Shown here one piece after another: positions 11,345-23,946 of a stretch of DNA of 64,000 bases. The stretch is from the NCBI GenBank assembly GCA_026120035.1, contig JALRME010000012.1, positions 744,001-808,000 on the forward strand, given 5' to 3'. The notes under the pieces were generated by a model. The model was not told the DNA's origin and did no database searches. It was given only the letters and a program-made list of their open reading frames with translations. How positions within the stretch are numbered: the stretch's first letter is position 1; every line of letters starts with the position of its first letter. The position numbers and the translations under genes are program-made. This stretch comes from Coleophoma eucalyptorum. Taxonomy: Eukaryota; Ascomycota; Leotiomycetes; Helotiales; Dermateaceae.

Positions 11345-14300
11345 GGCGACTGAATTGGGGATGGAGTGAAGAAGTACAGAGACACGGATCGAGGTCCTTC
11401 TTGTTGTTTGACGAGGTGTTCAACAGGAGCAAGAAAGTTTAAAGAGGTGGGCCAAGGCCTCTATTATATGGGCCATCAGTGGGCGGGAGATGCAAAGCCA
11501 TCAATTACATGGGCAGCCACGAAGAATGCAAAACTCTGCATAGCATGCGCATATGAAAGAAGCAGCCACCATGCATCCACGGAATGGATACGCCAACCAT
11601 GTTGACGGTATGGAGGAAGTTCTCATTCGGAAGGCCTGGTCTCCCAGAAGACGCCGGGAAAGCTGCAGTGGAGCGTCTACAGCACACTCAGGATCAACCT
11701 GCCCCTGCCCAGCTTTTCACCTCCAGGGACTTGGGCCAATAGCTGCATGCCATCATATCATAGACGAGAGGACAGGACATGGGATGGTTTCCGGCACCAG
11801 TGTTGTACGAGAAGAAATGCGGGCCAGTTGCTGTATGCAGTCAAGCCGCCGGGGTTGTAATCTTATCAGCAGTTATCAGATCATCAGATTATTCTAGATC
11901 TTCGGTAAAATAGGTGACCGTGCCGCCGATAAGTGGGGCATCGTGCAATGGTTGAGAGACTTTTGATTTCTGTGCCGCATCACCATTCGAACATAATCCT
12001 TAGCTGCAAATAAGCAAGCGCCCTCTTTCTTGTCCTCCGGCACCGGGCCAGGCATTGGGTAGCGAGAACTCTTGTTTGGAATCACCCACCATGATGGAGC
12101 CTGCTTCAAGTCCAATGGTCCTTGCGAGAGTTTCGAAACTTTGCGTGTAGACGTCAGGTCAGATCAGAGACTATATTTGCTAGTGAGTTCAAGGGTGTTC
12201 TTCGCAATTTTAACCACGCGACAATAACAATGCACTCGGCAAAAAACTGAATTGACGGGAAAATAAAGGGTTTGTCGTAGCTTCGGAAGGGAGAGGATTA
12301 CCTATAATATCTGTACGTAACTCCGCAACAGGAACCTGGCACTTGACTTTTAACGCGACCCAAATCACCTGTTGCTGACGGCCACAAATAATATTGCGGA
12401 TTATGCTTCACGAGGACTTTCCAAACCTAATGGATAACGACTCCGTGCATGCATTTTCTCGCACCAGACGGAGTCGGAGTGGATGCCCTAAACTCAGCTC
12501 GGTCATGAACCCCGGATCTACACCATTAAGGGTGCCTTTTGGCCGAAGGGAAAGGAAAGCGAAGTTGACCAAGGGCGCGGGCACTCCACTCTGGCAATAC
12601 AATGCATATAATGCGCGTAGGGCGGGCGTGTGCGTTGCAGACTCCGAGGAAAACGAGAGACTGGTGGGCAAAGGGTAAAGGAAGAAATAAATACCACCAC
12701 ACGGGGAACCGCCCAACCCATCTTCTACCTGCAGGGCTCAAGCTGAGAGCAACATCCGGGCGTGCGGGAGAGTACGCGATCGATGCTGCACAATCGAGAA
12801 AAGCTATCGCAGGCCCAGAAAAGATAGCATATATCGCTTAAGGAAGCCCGGTTTTAATTAAGCTTCTTAATAGAGTGTGTGCTACGTGCCTTACGTGATC
12901 CAATATACCTGCATCTGCTCCATACCTGCGACTTCTGGCGGCTCTCGGGTTATCGACGCGTACTCCCCACTTGGTTCCATGCTTTAGCGGTGGTAACCAT
13001 AGTCGCCCAGATTTCAATGCTATGGAAGAGTTCCACTTGCACCTGTGTTGGGTTAAGATTAAAATATAATGTGGGTTATGTCTTGAGACCTCACCCTCTA
13101 AATATGAGTTAGGCCCTGGTCCTAGCACGGGAAACGTAAGCATACCAGGAAAGCATATATGTATAAGTGACTTGGGTCCGCTTTATTACAAGGCTCTTTC
13201 TTGGTAGCCCTGAGACTTTTTTGACCCCATGGCCTGTCAGGTGAGGATGGATAGACATACTCTAAAAGGGCAATTTCAAGATCACCCTCTACTCCAATAC
13301 CTATCTAAATAAGTCATGGGTTTTGCATGCCCTACAGATATATTTTACTCGGTACAGGTTTGCAGATATATTCTAGTCAGTACTAGTAGGGTAATTGTCG
13401 GCCTTTTCTTAGGTTATTAAAGCGATGACGAAACTAACAAAATTTAGCGGTAGAACTTCCAGCACCTTGCAGTAAGCTATTAATTGAAACGTCAAAAAGA
13501 TCAAAAAGTAATTATCCTTCATGTACGCCTGATTAAGCCGATATTAAATCATGCACATATGAGAAGTTCCCCAGTAGATATGCAATGCACGCCTCATATC
13601 CAGCTTGTCGGGACCTTATTGCATACTGAGATACCGGTCTCCTTACGAGGCAGGTATCATTGACTACCTGGAAATCTCGAAACATCGAAAATAGCACAAA
13701 CGAGGTTTATACCTTAGAGCTACTTGGAAGATTAGGCCCCTGAAGTCTCAATCGTCAGAAACACGGTAACTAGAAAAGCATCAGGTGGTGCAGGCGCAGT
13801 AGGGATACGATGGAACTTTAACTGATGTTATGCACGTGTATATAAAGTTGCCGTATGTGTTTTTCGACGAAAGGAAGGAGAGTAATAAGATATAGGAAAA
13901 GAAAGAAGATGTTGGGCACTAGCGCGATGTGTGTGTCGGAAGCCTCAGGCCCCAACCAAAAGTAAGTAGGACGGTCGATAAAAAGAGCCTACCTACAGCC
14001 TTATTGATACTTGGGACTCTCACAGCTATTTTACTTCACCTACTTGAGATGAGATTTGTATATAGCAATAAATTGACAGATTTGGCGCAATGCCTTGATA
14101 GTTATAACTGCAACGGGTGTGTCTGGACAAGTTATAAAAGCCTTCAAATTCTCATACGGATAGCATCTTATATTACTTCATGGTGGGTCCAGTCTGATGA
14201 TTCACGCCAGACGAGCTGGAAAGCTTACAGTAGTACTTTTTCATTTTTGTATTTGGTGTCTGCTTGAATACAAACTATGAGACCGCTATAAGATTAGAAC

Positions 14301-14667
14301 TCAGAACACCAGACACGGTAGTGATTCACCTGAAGTATAAGATATGAGAAGGTGTATTTGCAATTTATCTAGCCGACTTCTTTTGCCGCTTCAGCCACAT
14401 TAGCTTTTATAAGAGAAGCTTGATCCAGTACCGAGAACGAATCACCTCGTGCAGCTGCGGCTGTGCTGACACGAGGCAAGTTTTATGCCGCTAAAGACAA
14501 CTGTCTCTCCCACATCGACCCAACCAAACCAGTATCATTTATTTGGTTTATTCCTGCCGCGCGACACGTAAAGTTATGCTGTTCCCAAAATCAAAACCGC
14601 TTTTTCCAAACCTTTTCCCATCCCTTTTAAACTCTCTATTAAACCAACTTTCTATATACCCAACTGC
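11345..14667. other. Gene-free spacer, 3.3 kb
   Basis: No open frame here has a recognisable motif, codon bias or plausible exon chain. The first few hundred bases upstream of 11344 should be the siderophore transporter promoter. The segment 13150-14540 is AT-richer, with many in-frame stops, and could be decayed repeat DNA. No transposase or reverse-transcriptase relic and no terminal repeats were recognised. Confidence 0.5.
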
Positions 14668-16354
14668 TTATAAATCCAACTGGAATCGTGGATGCGTCCT
14701 AATCCTTTCCCCATACTTAATAAAGCATATAATTAGCGGTAAGTTCGCCAGAACAATAAACGCCAATAATGTGTTCCCCCAACCCAGACCCAGGGCATCA
14801 TACATACTCCTGCCACAAAGCGGCAACAAGGATCCTCCAATGCTCCTCAAGACAGCATTGGCGGCCGTAGCCGATGCTGCATATTCTGTGAACGCATCTA
14901 CCAGGTACGTACTCACAGGCATAAACGACGTTATAATCCCCGCGCCGATCAGCACCATGCCAATGATGGGCATCATCCACATCACCTTGAATTGGGCACT
15001 CCAGCCATACCAGAGGAGCCCAGCGGCGATGCAGACTATACCACCTGCCATCGGAGGTAGACGGTACTCCGGCTTCAATTCGCCGTCCTTGCCGGCCATG
15101 CGTCTTAGAATGGCATCCGAGACCATCCCGAATGCAGTGACGCCTATCATCTGACCAATACCAAGCCCGAGGTACGTCAGGCCTACATTTTCAGTGCTGA
15201 TTCCGTACTTTTCTTCAAATACCGTGGTCATGGTCGTGAAGAGAAGGTATAGCGTGCCGTAAGTAATAGCGGTGATGATCGAAAGACCAAGCACGATGGG
15301 CGAGCAGAAGAGCAACTTTGTGGGGCGGGTTATGGACTGAACGAAGAGTTCTCGAGGGGTCTTGGTAGATTTCAAAGCCGATCGGAGAGACTTGTTCCCA
15401 GTTTGCTTGCGCAGGCGATTCACCCGTTTCTGCAGGAGAGCTGCTGGGTAAGTTTCTCGTTGGAGGAAGAGGGTTAGTATGAATAACGCGCCCGTCTTCT
15501 ATATGTTAGCTGCAATCTTCCCCTTCTGGTGCTCTTGGTTTACTTACAACAATGATCAAGAACCAGAAGTCCCAACGCCATCCCAAGGACTCGGAGAGAT
15601 AACCCCCCGCAATGGGTCCAATAGTGGGGCCCAAGAGAATGGGGAACGTCCAGATCGCCATGATCCTGCCCCTCTCCTCCTGTTTGAACAGATCTGCAAC
15701 CGTCCCAGCGCCAAGCGTCAACGGGCATGAGCCAGCCAGCCCGGATAAAAAGCGGAATACAATCAACATTGGGAAATTGGTTGATAGGGCACATGCCATA
15801 TTGAAGATGATGAAGAGCACTGTAGTAGCGTAATAGAGTGGTGAGCGGCCGTATATTTCGCTCAGGGGCGCGAATACTAGAGGTCCGAAGGCATAGCCCA
15901 GGAGGTAGACCGAGACGACAAACGAGCCGATGTCGAGGTTCGTAGAATGGAACTCGGTCATAACCATTGCAACACTTGGAGCGAACATGGAAGAAGCAAA
16001 CGGCCTGTGTGAGGGATCAGCTCCGAGCACAATTGAAAGTTGTGAGGATTGGGGCGATGCCTACGTGAGAAGTGTTAGAGTAGCCAGCAAGAGAATGGTA
16101 GCCCATTTTCTCGACGCGGGCCAGTTGACTGCCATCTCTGGATCGTCTGGTCCATCCCAATCTACAACATTGTTATCCTGAGCAGCATTTTGAATGGGCC
16201 CCAAATTCGCGGTTGTTCCAGCATTTTTCTCTACATCTTCATTCACGATTCGACCTTCGAAGGTGTGCATTCCAGTCTGTATCGGCGGTTGTGACAGAGC
16301 TTCATCCGGGTGCTCCTCTGTAACCACCACTCTCGCCAAGAATTTTTCATGCAT
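14668..16354 (-). CDS. MFS multidrug/polyamine-type transporter
   Basis: A DHA1-like drug:proton antiporter of the plasma membrane. Three exons, 16354-16065, 16004-15548 and 15498-14668, with introns of 60 and 49 nt, give 525 residues. The roughly 85-residue N-terminus is polar and leads into NWPASRKWATI, typical of this group. Intron 1 removal joins TLLT to PFASSMFAPSV, restoring helix 1. MFS motif A is seen as FAPLSEIYGRSPLYY, and motif C-like glycines in GPTIGPIAGGYLSESLGWRW. Intron 2 removal gives KTGALFILTLFLQRETYPA, the usual end of the first half. Twelve helices fit. The substrate is unknown. The neighbours (DUF3425 regulator, siderophore transporter) do not define a pathway. Confidence 0.9.
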
Positions 16355-17449
16355 AGCTCTAAAATTTTGCTTGTCTGGATTGTGCTCGTCTCATAGAAAA
16401 AGAGATGGGAATGCGAAGTGTGGTCATTCGAGGACCGGTCAATAACCTGCACTGCCGTAAGTCGCACGATGGGTTCAAAAATTATCCTTCCGGAGGAATT
16501 CGAGAAAATTGCCGCCCACATGCCCTATGTCGTAAATCCATCTTATAAGTATGCACAAGCGTCTTAGAGCTCCGATTCTCGCGTATATAGACTGGAGAAT
16601 GATGTGTTTCAAGCAGCCCACTTTCAATTCTTCAGAGGTGCCGGAGTTGAAAATATCCGAGTAAGTCTCTCCCACAACCGGTCGGCACTGTTACTATTAG
16701 CCGTTGGCGAGCGTCTATAGACCATAGGCGTCTCCTAGTATGCAGATGGCATTCTCTTCTGTTAGGTTCCCCGGTAAGCGACGGCACAAAGCAGAGGGTG
16801 GGTACTTGACCAACTTTTTGTATGCAACAAGCGACCACGAACTGGATGACTCCCGCTTCCTCGCTACATTGAGGATCCTACAACTTGGCAGAGGGAGATG
16901 ATGACGTTACACGAGTTCCATGACCTATCCATGCATGATTCGCACATGACTTAATGGCCGAAAGAGTTGAAGCAAATAGGAATCTATTCCTAAGTCCGAT
17001 ATCTACGTTCTACACCGTATTTATTTTTCTACGTTGTACTTACCCCTGCTTGCTCTCGCCAAAAGCCCTAGCCTTTTAGCGCGTAAGCAGGCTGCATGAG
17101 CCTTAATTTTAGCGATCGGCTAAACTTCGTCGCGGTCAAGTCCTGACGCTTGAAATGGCCGCTTTTAGCTACTAGCTTCTAACCAGACAGTTGTTATGAG
17201 GCTATTGATGATCTATGGAGGTACAATGTAATTCCTCGATGGCGGGGGGCCCCAAAGATTTATATCTGCATTATTTACTAATGATATCGTCGTGTTTTAG
17301 TTCCGGACTATGTGCTCACTCGCACGCTAGCAATTCTCGTTAGTCAAAGCTTCATCTTGCGGAACAGACATGTTGTACAGGTTAGTATTGTGATGGTATT
17401 CTAAGACTTCATCTAAGATCTTTTGTATTTATCTACTAATGCTTGTAAC
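16355..17449. other. Spacer upstream of the MFS transporter
   Basis: This holds the transporter promoter on its left and the 3' flank of the bZIP-like gene on its right. Only short open frames without motifs are present. A GGGGGGCCCC stretch lies near 17243-17252. No RNA gene was recognised. Confidence 0.5.
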
Positions 17450-18501
17450 TTAAACCTCAAAAATAAGTGGTTTCTCGCCTCTCCGTTCCCGCCAATAATT
17501 CGTTGATTGCAATAACTCAACGCATCCTTTCACAGTCCATGCCCAATTCTTCACAAAAGCCTCACTCACTTCCCACCCAGCAGGATCCCATGGCTCCCCC
17601 CAGACAATCAGTCCTGTCTGCTCATTGGGGATATCATAGAACTCTATCAAATCATTACACAGTAGATCCTCGTCATAAGTATCTCCTGCCAGCAACATAT
17701 TATCCCGCATCTTCGGGATGGGCCAGAGGTCAATCCATGGATGGTGTTCGATGGATTGTTGTATAGCCGTGGGCCGCAGACTTGCGGGACAGAGGGAATT
17801 CTGCTTATCGGGTGAGTTCCAGGGTGAGATTGGATCTCCGCATTCCAACCACGCGAAGTCCCAGCCCATCGTCACGGTGTTGTTGATCAGTGCGCGCAGG
17901 ACGTTGAATTGGATGAGCGTCAGCAATTGATCGACGCGTGGCGAGCCGAGCAGGAAGTCCTGTCGAGACATTGCTTCATACTTATCGACAAATTGCCTAA
18001 GCTCTGTTGGAGTTAATTTACTTGCTAGACATGGGCGTGCGGTTCTCGTGAGAACCGTTCTGGGTGAGCTCCGTTGACTATCATTTGAACTCGGGGCGGT
18101 GGCCTTTTCCGTCTCGAAGACAGGTGTCTCGACTGCTCGGATGAGTCCTCTGAACTTGCCCAGAAGCTCTTTCTGTGCTGCTGTTGGTTCGGGACTAATA
18201 GCTTCAGGTTGAACAGGGTTGGGTGTTTGCAATTTTGGTTTTGCACCTCTTCGCCTTCCTGTATTCTATCAGACCACGGCATTCCATGCGCTGGAGACGC
18301 GGATCACCAAGCAGCCTGCTTACGGTAAAGTCTTTGATTCAGTCGGTTTTGTAACTTCCTCCGTTCGGCAGCACTGGTCACGCCTGTCCAATCATCCTCT
18401 GGACGTCTGACCTCAGTCTGCTGCGGCATATCAATTAATTCAACTACCGACGCATTTCTCTCAGCCGTTGAGAGTCGGGCATTGAATTGAGTGGTTTCCA
18501 T
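17450..18501 (-). CDS. bZIP-like DUF3425 transcription factor
   Basis: A nuclear DNA-binding regulator. Two exons, 18501-18324 and 18258-17450, with a 65 nt intron, give 328 residues. The N-terminus carries a bZIP-type basic region, DDWTGVTSAAERRKLQNRLN followed by QRLYRRRRGAKP; the intron sits inside it and correct splicing restores the run of arginines. The C-terminal 180 residues match the DUF3425 fold in layout (FNVLRALINNT, DLWPIPKMRDNML, GLIVWGEPWDP). The ATG at 18501 is used because the open frame further upstream has no ATG. There is no clear leucine zipper, as is usual for this subfamily. It lies between an MFS transporter and an aldo-keto reductase; whether it regulates either is unknown. 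Confidence 0.85.
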
Positions 18502-19345
18502 GATGAGCGATGGCAATCATGAGCCAGATTGGGTGATGCTGGAGCCGCAAGATTAGTGCTGGGGGGTGACAGATTCTTATGCAGCCTGCTTATACTGTGT
18601 CATGTCTCTTGAGTACTAACAGGGTAGATGATTCTGCTGGTGCGGGGGTCAGTGCCTGGTGGTGGTGCGAGCTCTGCGAGTACGACTGCTTTAGCGCGTA
18701 TCCGGCATTTAGATAAGCGTTAGCCCCGAGACTCTGCAAGTTGGACGAGGCTGATATTATGCTTAATCCTGGGGTCCAGCATTGATTTTGATTCCGATAA
18801 ACTCATGCCAGCTTGCAATACTTGGGATGATGGAGGGAAAAGTTGCCGTTTTTTGTACCTTATGCCATGTACTTATCCCAAGTGTAACCAGCTCCGTCAT
18901 GCTGTTTTCCTTGCAAGCAAATCTGAATAAATAACAATCATAAATTGATTATACGGGATAGAAGCACTCTGGTGGGGGGGGGCTGATTTTGGCCAATAGA
19001 TTCTCTTTGTAAACTGTAAAGAGCTGATAGGGTACAGGTATTTGACGTGGCAGGCCGAGTTTTGAGTTACAGATGCACCACTATTTTCCAAAGCTGCTTT
19101 GAGCTTGGAAGTTGCTGGACTACAGAGCATTCATGCGAATCAACCCCAGTTAATGACATTCCGATCTTTCCTTCCTTGCAGTTATCTTATCTCGGAAGCG
19201 GATTTACCAGCTTTATGTCCAGTACTCAAGTATGCTGTATTCACAGCTGTATATAATAAGTCCCAAGCTCTCCTGAAGCAACTTTAAGTCACGCCAACAA
19301 TAAGACTCCAATTCAACAGTCTATATCACTCACTCGATATCCCAA
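18502..19345. promoter_or_regulatory. Divergent promoter, DUF3425 factor / AKR
   Basis: This 844 bp spacer lies between two divergent start codons, so it contains both promoters. It includes a run of nine G at 18974-18982. There is no CGG-N9-CCG palindrome and no coding potential. Confidence 0.5.
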
Positions 19346-20509
19346 ATGGCGCCACCTTTTGCACCGCCACCTCCTCCCGAATCACCCCTCTTCCGTCACC
19401 GTCAGCTGTCCCCAACAGCCAATGTACGCGTATCACCCATTTGCCTTGGCGCGATGGGCTTCGGAGATGCGCATAAAAAGAGAATGGGTGAATGCACCAA
19501 AGAAACAGCCTTCGAGATTCTCGACACATTCACCAAGCTGGGCGGTAACTTCATCGATACCGCCAATGGGTATCAGGCTGGACAATCGGAGCAATGGCTT
19601 GGAGAGTGGCTAACCGCCCGTAACAATCGCGACGAGATGATCATTGCTACCAAGTACTCAAGTGCATACCGCTTGCACGAGAAAAAGAAGATCCAGTCCA
19701 ACTATGGCGGTAACGGCACTAAGTCGCTACGAGTTTCGGTTGACAATTCATTGAAGAGCCTGCAAACTACCTATATTGATATCTTGTATCTGCACTGGTG
19801 GGACTACGCGACCACCATTCCGGAATTGATGCACAGCCTCAATGACCTCGTTGTTGCCGGCAAGGTGATGTATCTCGGTATTTCGGACACACCTGCGTGG
19901 GTCGTTGCGAAGGCCAATCAATACGCCCGCGATCATGGACTGAGACAGTTCGTCGTCTATCAAGGAATGTGGAATGCGGCCCTGCGGGATTTTGAGCGCG
20001 ATATTATCCCTATGTGTAAAGATGAAGGAATGGCATTGTTACCATACGGCACATTGGGCCAAGGTCGTTTCCAGACCGAGGCTGGCTTCAAAGAACGTGA
20101 GGGCAATAACCCAGGTCGACAGGGACGCGCCCCCAGCAAGGTTGAGAGGGCCGTTTCCAAAGCCATGGAAGACATCGCTGTCGCCAAGAAAACCCAACTA
20201 CAGAGCATAGCAATGGTATATGTTATGTACAAAGCTCCCTATGTATTCCCGCTTGTTGGATGTAGGAAGGTTGAGCATCTAAAGGCGAATGTTGAGGCAT
20301 TGAAGATCTCATTGTCAGAAGAGGATGTAAAGGCTATAGATGCCGCATATTCTTTTGATCATGGCTTCCCCAATACTTTTCTCAGCGGAACTTTATTTGG
20401 AGACGATGTACCTGAGGCCCCGCATGGTCCTGGAGATGTGTGGCTCACAAATATAATGGGAACTTTTGATTGGGTTGAGGAGGCCAAGCCCATTGGGCCT
20501 GCTGTGTAG
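19346..20509 (+). CDS. Aldo-keto reductase, norsolorinic-acid/aryl-alcohol type
   Basis: An NADPH-dependent carbonyl reductase of the AKR9-like fungal group. It is a single exon of 387 residues. The catalytic tetrad is in place: D71 and Y76 in FIDTANGYQ, K103 in IATKYS and H150 in LYLHWWD. C-terminal cofactor-binding elements include VYVMYKAPYVFPLVGCRKVEHL. The N-terminal proline-rich stretch before LGAMGFGDAH is typical of the group. It converges with the Zn2Cys6 gene (20540) only 30 bp away. Neither secondary-metabolite core genes nor obvious substrate genes lie beside it, so its substrate is unknown. A role in the proline cluster is unlikely because it lacks the shared promoter palindrome. 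Confidence 0.9.
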   Translation: MAPPFAPPPPPESPLFRHRQLSPTANVRVSPICLGAMGFGDAHKKRMGECTKETAFEILDTFTKLGGNFIDTANGYQAGQSEQWLGEWLTARNNRDEMIIATKYSSAYRLHEKKKIQSNYGGNGTKSLRVSVDNSLKSLQTTYIDILYLHWWDYATTIPELMHSLNDLVVAGKVMYLGISDTPAWVVAKANQYARDHGLRQFVVYQGMWNAALRDFERDIIPMCKDEGMALLPYGTLGQGRFQTEAGFKEREGNNPGRQGRAPSKVERAVSKAMEDIAVAKKTQLQSIAMVYVMYKAPYVFPLVGCRKVEHLKANVEALKISLSEEDVKAIDAAYSFDHGFPNTFLSGTLFGDDVPEAPHGPGDVWLTNIMGTFDWVEEAKPIGPAV

Positions 20510-20539
20510 ACAATTCTTAAAACCTTAAGCAGCAGTAGA

Positions 20540-23110
20540 TTAAAATCCATCTGATGTCCATAACCCGTCTCTATCAAATTGATCCGCTAGGTCTAGAATT
20601 TCTTGTGCTGAAAGCCCTATTTGTTCAGATAACGGCAGTGTTCCCCATCCATCCATCTCTGTGTGTGTGCTATATTGTATATTCCGCGCATCTTTTTCTT
20701 GCGCTTGCTCCTGTTCAGCTGCGCAAGGCATTGTATCTGGAACTTGGTTCTCTACTATATGCGGTAGCAAATCATTGTATCGTAGAGGAGCCATGACTTT
20801 TTCAAGCTGATAAAGTTCCGTCTTCCGAAGGTTCGCGGCGACATTACCTCGTCTGATCATGGTATCAAGGATTTGAAACGTGCTCTTGTACCATGACTGG
20901 TCGAGGATCATACCAGGAACTACAACGTCAATGATGTAAAGCAGAAATGCTGAAGAGAAGGCATCTTCAAGGTGGAAGGGGAGAAATGGTTCTGCGGCGT
21001 GTCTTAGCATCAACATAGATCTGACAATTCTTAGGGTGAACATACCTAATAGATCCTGCTCGCGGATAGACTGCAATGTTCCCAATACTTTGGTTGCTGA
21101 ATCCACACAAGCCCGAAGAAGTGTACTTACGGGCGCTGGTAACGATAATTCAGCTGGCTCATGTGCATCGATCTGTTTGAGCCGCTTCTGGAGAATACAC
21201 ATCACCAAGGGCCGAGTCGCAAGAACCATACACTGCAAGACGGTTAGCTTAATTTGAAGACATAAGCTGACGACTTACATGATGATAAGACAAGATCAAA
21301 CGGGTTGCCATTCTTGGTAATCGACCTAGAGAGTTCTGAAATCGTGTGGTAAGAAGCACATTCAAGTCGGTTGAGAGTCCAGCTAAAGCTTGGAGGATAG
21401 ATTGCGTATTTTCCAGTAGTGTTCCATCAAACTTAAATCCGGCACCGTATACAGCTGCAAACTATTAGCCCATGTAGATGATTTCGAAGAAATGAGTTGC
21501 CTGATTCACGTACTGGTAAGAATACGTGAGGTAAGCCGTGCAAGTTGGATCTGGAGTGTTGTGGCGGCTGCTCGTAGGGAATTGTCCCGTTCTGACGGTA
21601 GAACTGTTGTAATATCCTCCTCCCGAATTGAACTCGGAGCGCCGAGAAGCGCTGAAAACTCTCTATCGAGGATATACACAGTCCACCAGACAGTACTACA
21701 GCGCTGCGAGACCTTACTTCCAACGGCTCCCTCTGAAACTTCTCTATGTATGCCTTCTATAAAACAAATACGTAATGCTTGACCAATCTAATAGCAATAC
21801 TATGTAAGTCACTGGCAACACAAAAGGGCTGTTCACTCACGTGTTGATATGCAGCAACCCTCATGTCAATTGACTCAAAGTACAATGCTGCAAGACATAG
21901 AACTTCAATCGCTAGTAGAGGCTCATCTTGCACGTCAGTTAAGTCTGGTAGCATTGCCATAGCTCGTGCAGCATATTCAGAGCCAGCAGGAATGGAAGGC
22001 GTCTCCGGAGATACCACAAACGCTTTCCCAAAGGCAAGGATGAGTAAATACTGAGAATACCAGATTCTTGAAAGCCGAGACTTTGTAGCTGCATCTTCAT
22101 AAAACTCGTTTAGGCTATGCATAAAGCTATCTTCGTCGATGATGTTAAACAGCTGCCCCAAGTAGAATTTGACCGCGTTAAATAGGTACAGAGCATAGTC
22201 TAGCGAGGGCAGATTGTTTATATCTGGATCTTTATCTGCAGAAATAGGTGTCCAGCGCAATTTGAAAGCTGTGCCATCCATATTGTAAGGGTCCTCTGGA
22301 CTGTCAATTTGCGGCAGCCGACCTGTGACCATTGCCAAAACACGGCGACAGAACGACCACGTGGACGTCGGTCCGAGAAATATGAACCCAACTACATTCA
22401 ACTTAGTAAATTATTATTGGCTTGGTGTCAATGATTGTAGTTACTTCGTCTGCCATTCGGTGTTTTGAGATGAGACGACTCTTCTCTGACTAATGGGTTA
22501 CAAGAGAACTCATCTCCAACGTGTCTAATTGGGGTGGATCGTGGTAGGTTAGGACTCTCTGCCAAATCAAGTGGTTCTAATACGGTCCTAGGTGAGGAAC
22601 AATGGGGTTCCTGTTGAGGCAAAAAAATAGTTTCTTCATTTGTTGAACCTTCATTTAGTGTTCTTTGTATCGCGGTTTCAACGTTGTAGCGTCTTGGTGC
22701 ATGTACGTTTAGCGTTGGAGAATCGTCCTGCCTTATAATTGAATAGTGCAGATCCAGCGGACCAGTTTCTTGAGGTTTGGATACGTCAATACTGCATCTT
22801 TTCTCTAGTTCTCGAACGTAACTTGAGCCGCATTAGCATAGCTACCCGTATCAAACAGACATGCCATAGTACCTCTCAGAGATGCATATTCGAGCATCAT
22901 CATCAGAGAACCGGCATAGCTGGTCCTTATGCTTACAATTAGTGCAAGGACAGTCTCCTGAACACTTGACTTTCCTCGCCCGGCAACGCACGCAGCTTTG
23001 ACCATCAGCTGGTTGCTTATCGGATATTTCGACGTGAGTACTCACGCTCTTAAAGATCTTTTAGTAATTCTCGAGCTACGACCACTGCCACTCAGTGCTG
23101 AACTAAGCAT
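20540..23110 (-). CDS. Zn2Cys6 transcription factor, candidate proline-cluster regulator
   Basis: A nuclear fungal binuclear-zinc activator with a fungal-specific middle domain. Eight exons are inferred: 23110-23046, 22995-22873, 22821-22445, 22391-21841, 21787-21514, 21454-21279, 21232-21046 and 20991-20540 (734 residues, introns 46-59 nt). The start is ATG 23110; splicing joins RSLRA to CVRCRARKVKC, giving C-x2-C-x6-C-x5-C-x2-C-x6-C at residues 23-49. A linker and short coiled coil follow (YVRELEKRC). The middle domain includes FLGPTSTWSFCRR, STVWWTVYILDREFSALLGAP and YHHCMVLATRP. Intron 7 (54 nt) has no stop in frame, but removing it restores DLLEPFLPFHLEDAF. It is divergent from proline dehydrogenase across 836 bp holding three CGG-N9-CCG palindromes, two of them close to its own start, so autoregulation is plausible. 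It is not clearly a PrnA orthologue; position suggests the analogous job. Confidence 0.88.
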
Positions 23111-23282
23111 CTTTCCGCTGGAGGTAGGGGTCTTGGATTGGCTGCAAGGAAGTACAGTCAGATCCTAAACCACTCGTCCTTTACTGCGATTTCACAGGCC
23201 AGCGGGATCCAGGTCACGAACGTTGTGCGTATCATAGATAGTGTTCCGGTTCAATATTGTCATAAATTAGCAGGACCGATTA

Positions 23283-23297
23283 CGGTGGTGGCTTCCG
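23283..23297. promoter_or_regulatory. CGG-N9-CCG palindrome, 1 of 7
   Basis: Sequence CGG TGGTGGCTT CCG, about 173 bp upstream of the Zn2Cys6 factor ATG. Inverted CGG triplets at fixed spacing are the classic recognition form of Zn2Cys6 dimers. The right half, GCTTCCG, is shared with the next copy. Confidence 0.5.
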
Positions 23298-23379
23298 ACC
23301 TGGCAGAGAGATTGTGTTAAATCTCAATTAACCGTGTGCATGGTGGACGATAAGAGCAACCAATAGTCAGGACAAAGGG

Positions 23380-23394
23380 CGGCGCGAGCTTCCG
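23380..23394. promoter_or_regulatory. CGG-N9-CCG palindrome, 2 of 7
   Basis: Sequence CGG CGCGAGCTT CCG, in the same divergent promoter, about 270 bp upstream of the regulator ATG. It shares the GCTTCCG right half with copy 1. Confidence 0.5.
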
Positions 23395-23815
23395 CTCACT
23401 TAGTAGTCACGTGATATTATTGCAAAACGGATCTTTTTGAACATTGAATACAATTAGCACCATGTATGATTCTTCTTTCAAATTAGCAAAAGTCTCTTAT
23501 GGATCTAATTCTTAAATAATATGCTACACATATCATAATTTCCCGTGGTCCAGTGCCGATGAAAACCGCCATGCGTGTGTTCGTCGGCTATTCAGTATTA
23601 TTGTTGCAAGATAGACCTAATTTAGCACCTAGATTTTGTGGATCTCTGCCCTGTCTCTCGTCTTTCGTCTTGATGTCAACGATATCATACCTCTCCCAGT
23701 GATTTTGCCTCTCAAAAGGAAGGGGCCATCTATCAAATAGTAGCCCACTCGGATCAAATGAGCTTAATCGGTGATTAAGTACAAAGTCACGTCGTGCCAG
23801 AAAGTGGGGAAGTCT

Positions 23816-23830
23816 CGGGGGTTCCGTCCG
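23816..23830. promoter_or_regulatory. CGG-N9-CCG palindrome, 3 of 7
   Basis: Sequence CGG GGGTTCCGT CCG, 117 bp upstream of the proline dehydrogenase ATG. On the minus strand it reads CGG ACGGAACCC CCG, an extended CGG-N-CGG half also seen in copies 5 and 6. Confidence 0.55.
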
Positions 23831-23946
23831 GCGGTATGTCGCGGTCGACTTGGCTTAGTCTTTATAACTAGATATTCAAAAATTGATAAGAGAAGAAGGG
23901 AAGCCATCATACAAAACCACTTTTCCAATTTAAGGTCAATGAGATC

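Larger units (their letters stand above)
23111..23946. promoter_or_regulatory. Divergent promoter, Zn2Cys6 factor / proline dehydrogenase
   Basis: An 836 bp spacer between two divergent start codons. It contains three copies of CGG-N9-CCG (23283, 23380, 23816), two near the regulator and one 117 bp before the dehydrogenase ATG. No coding region is supported. Confidence 0.7.
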
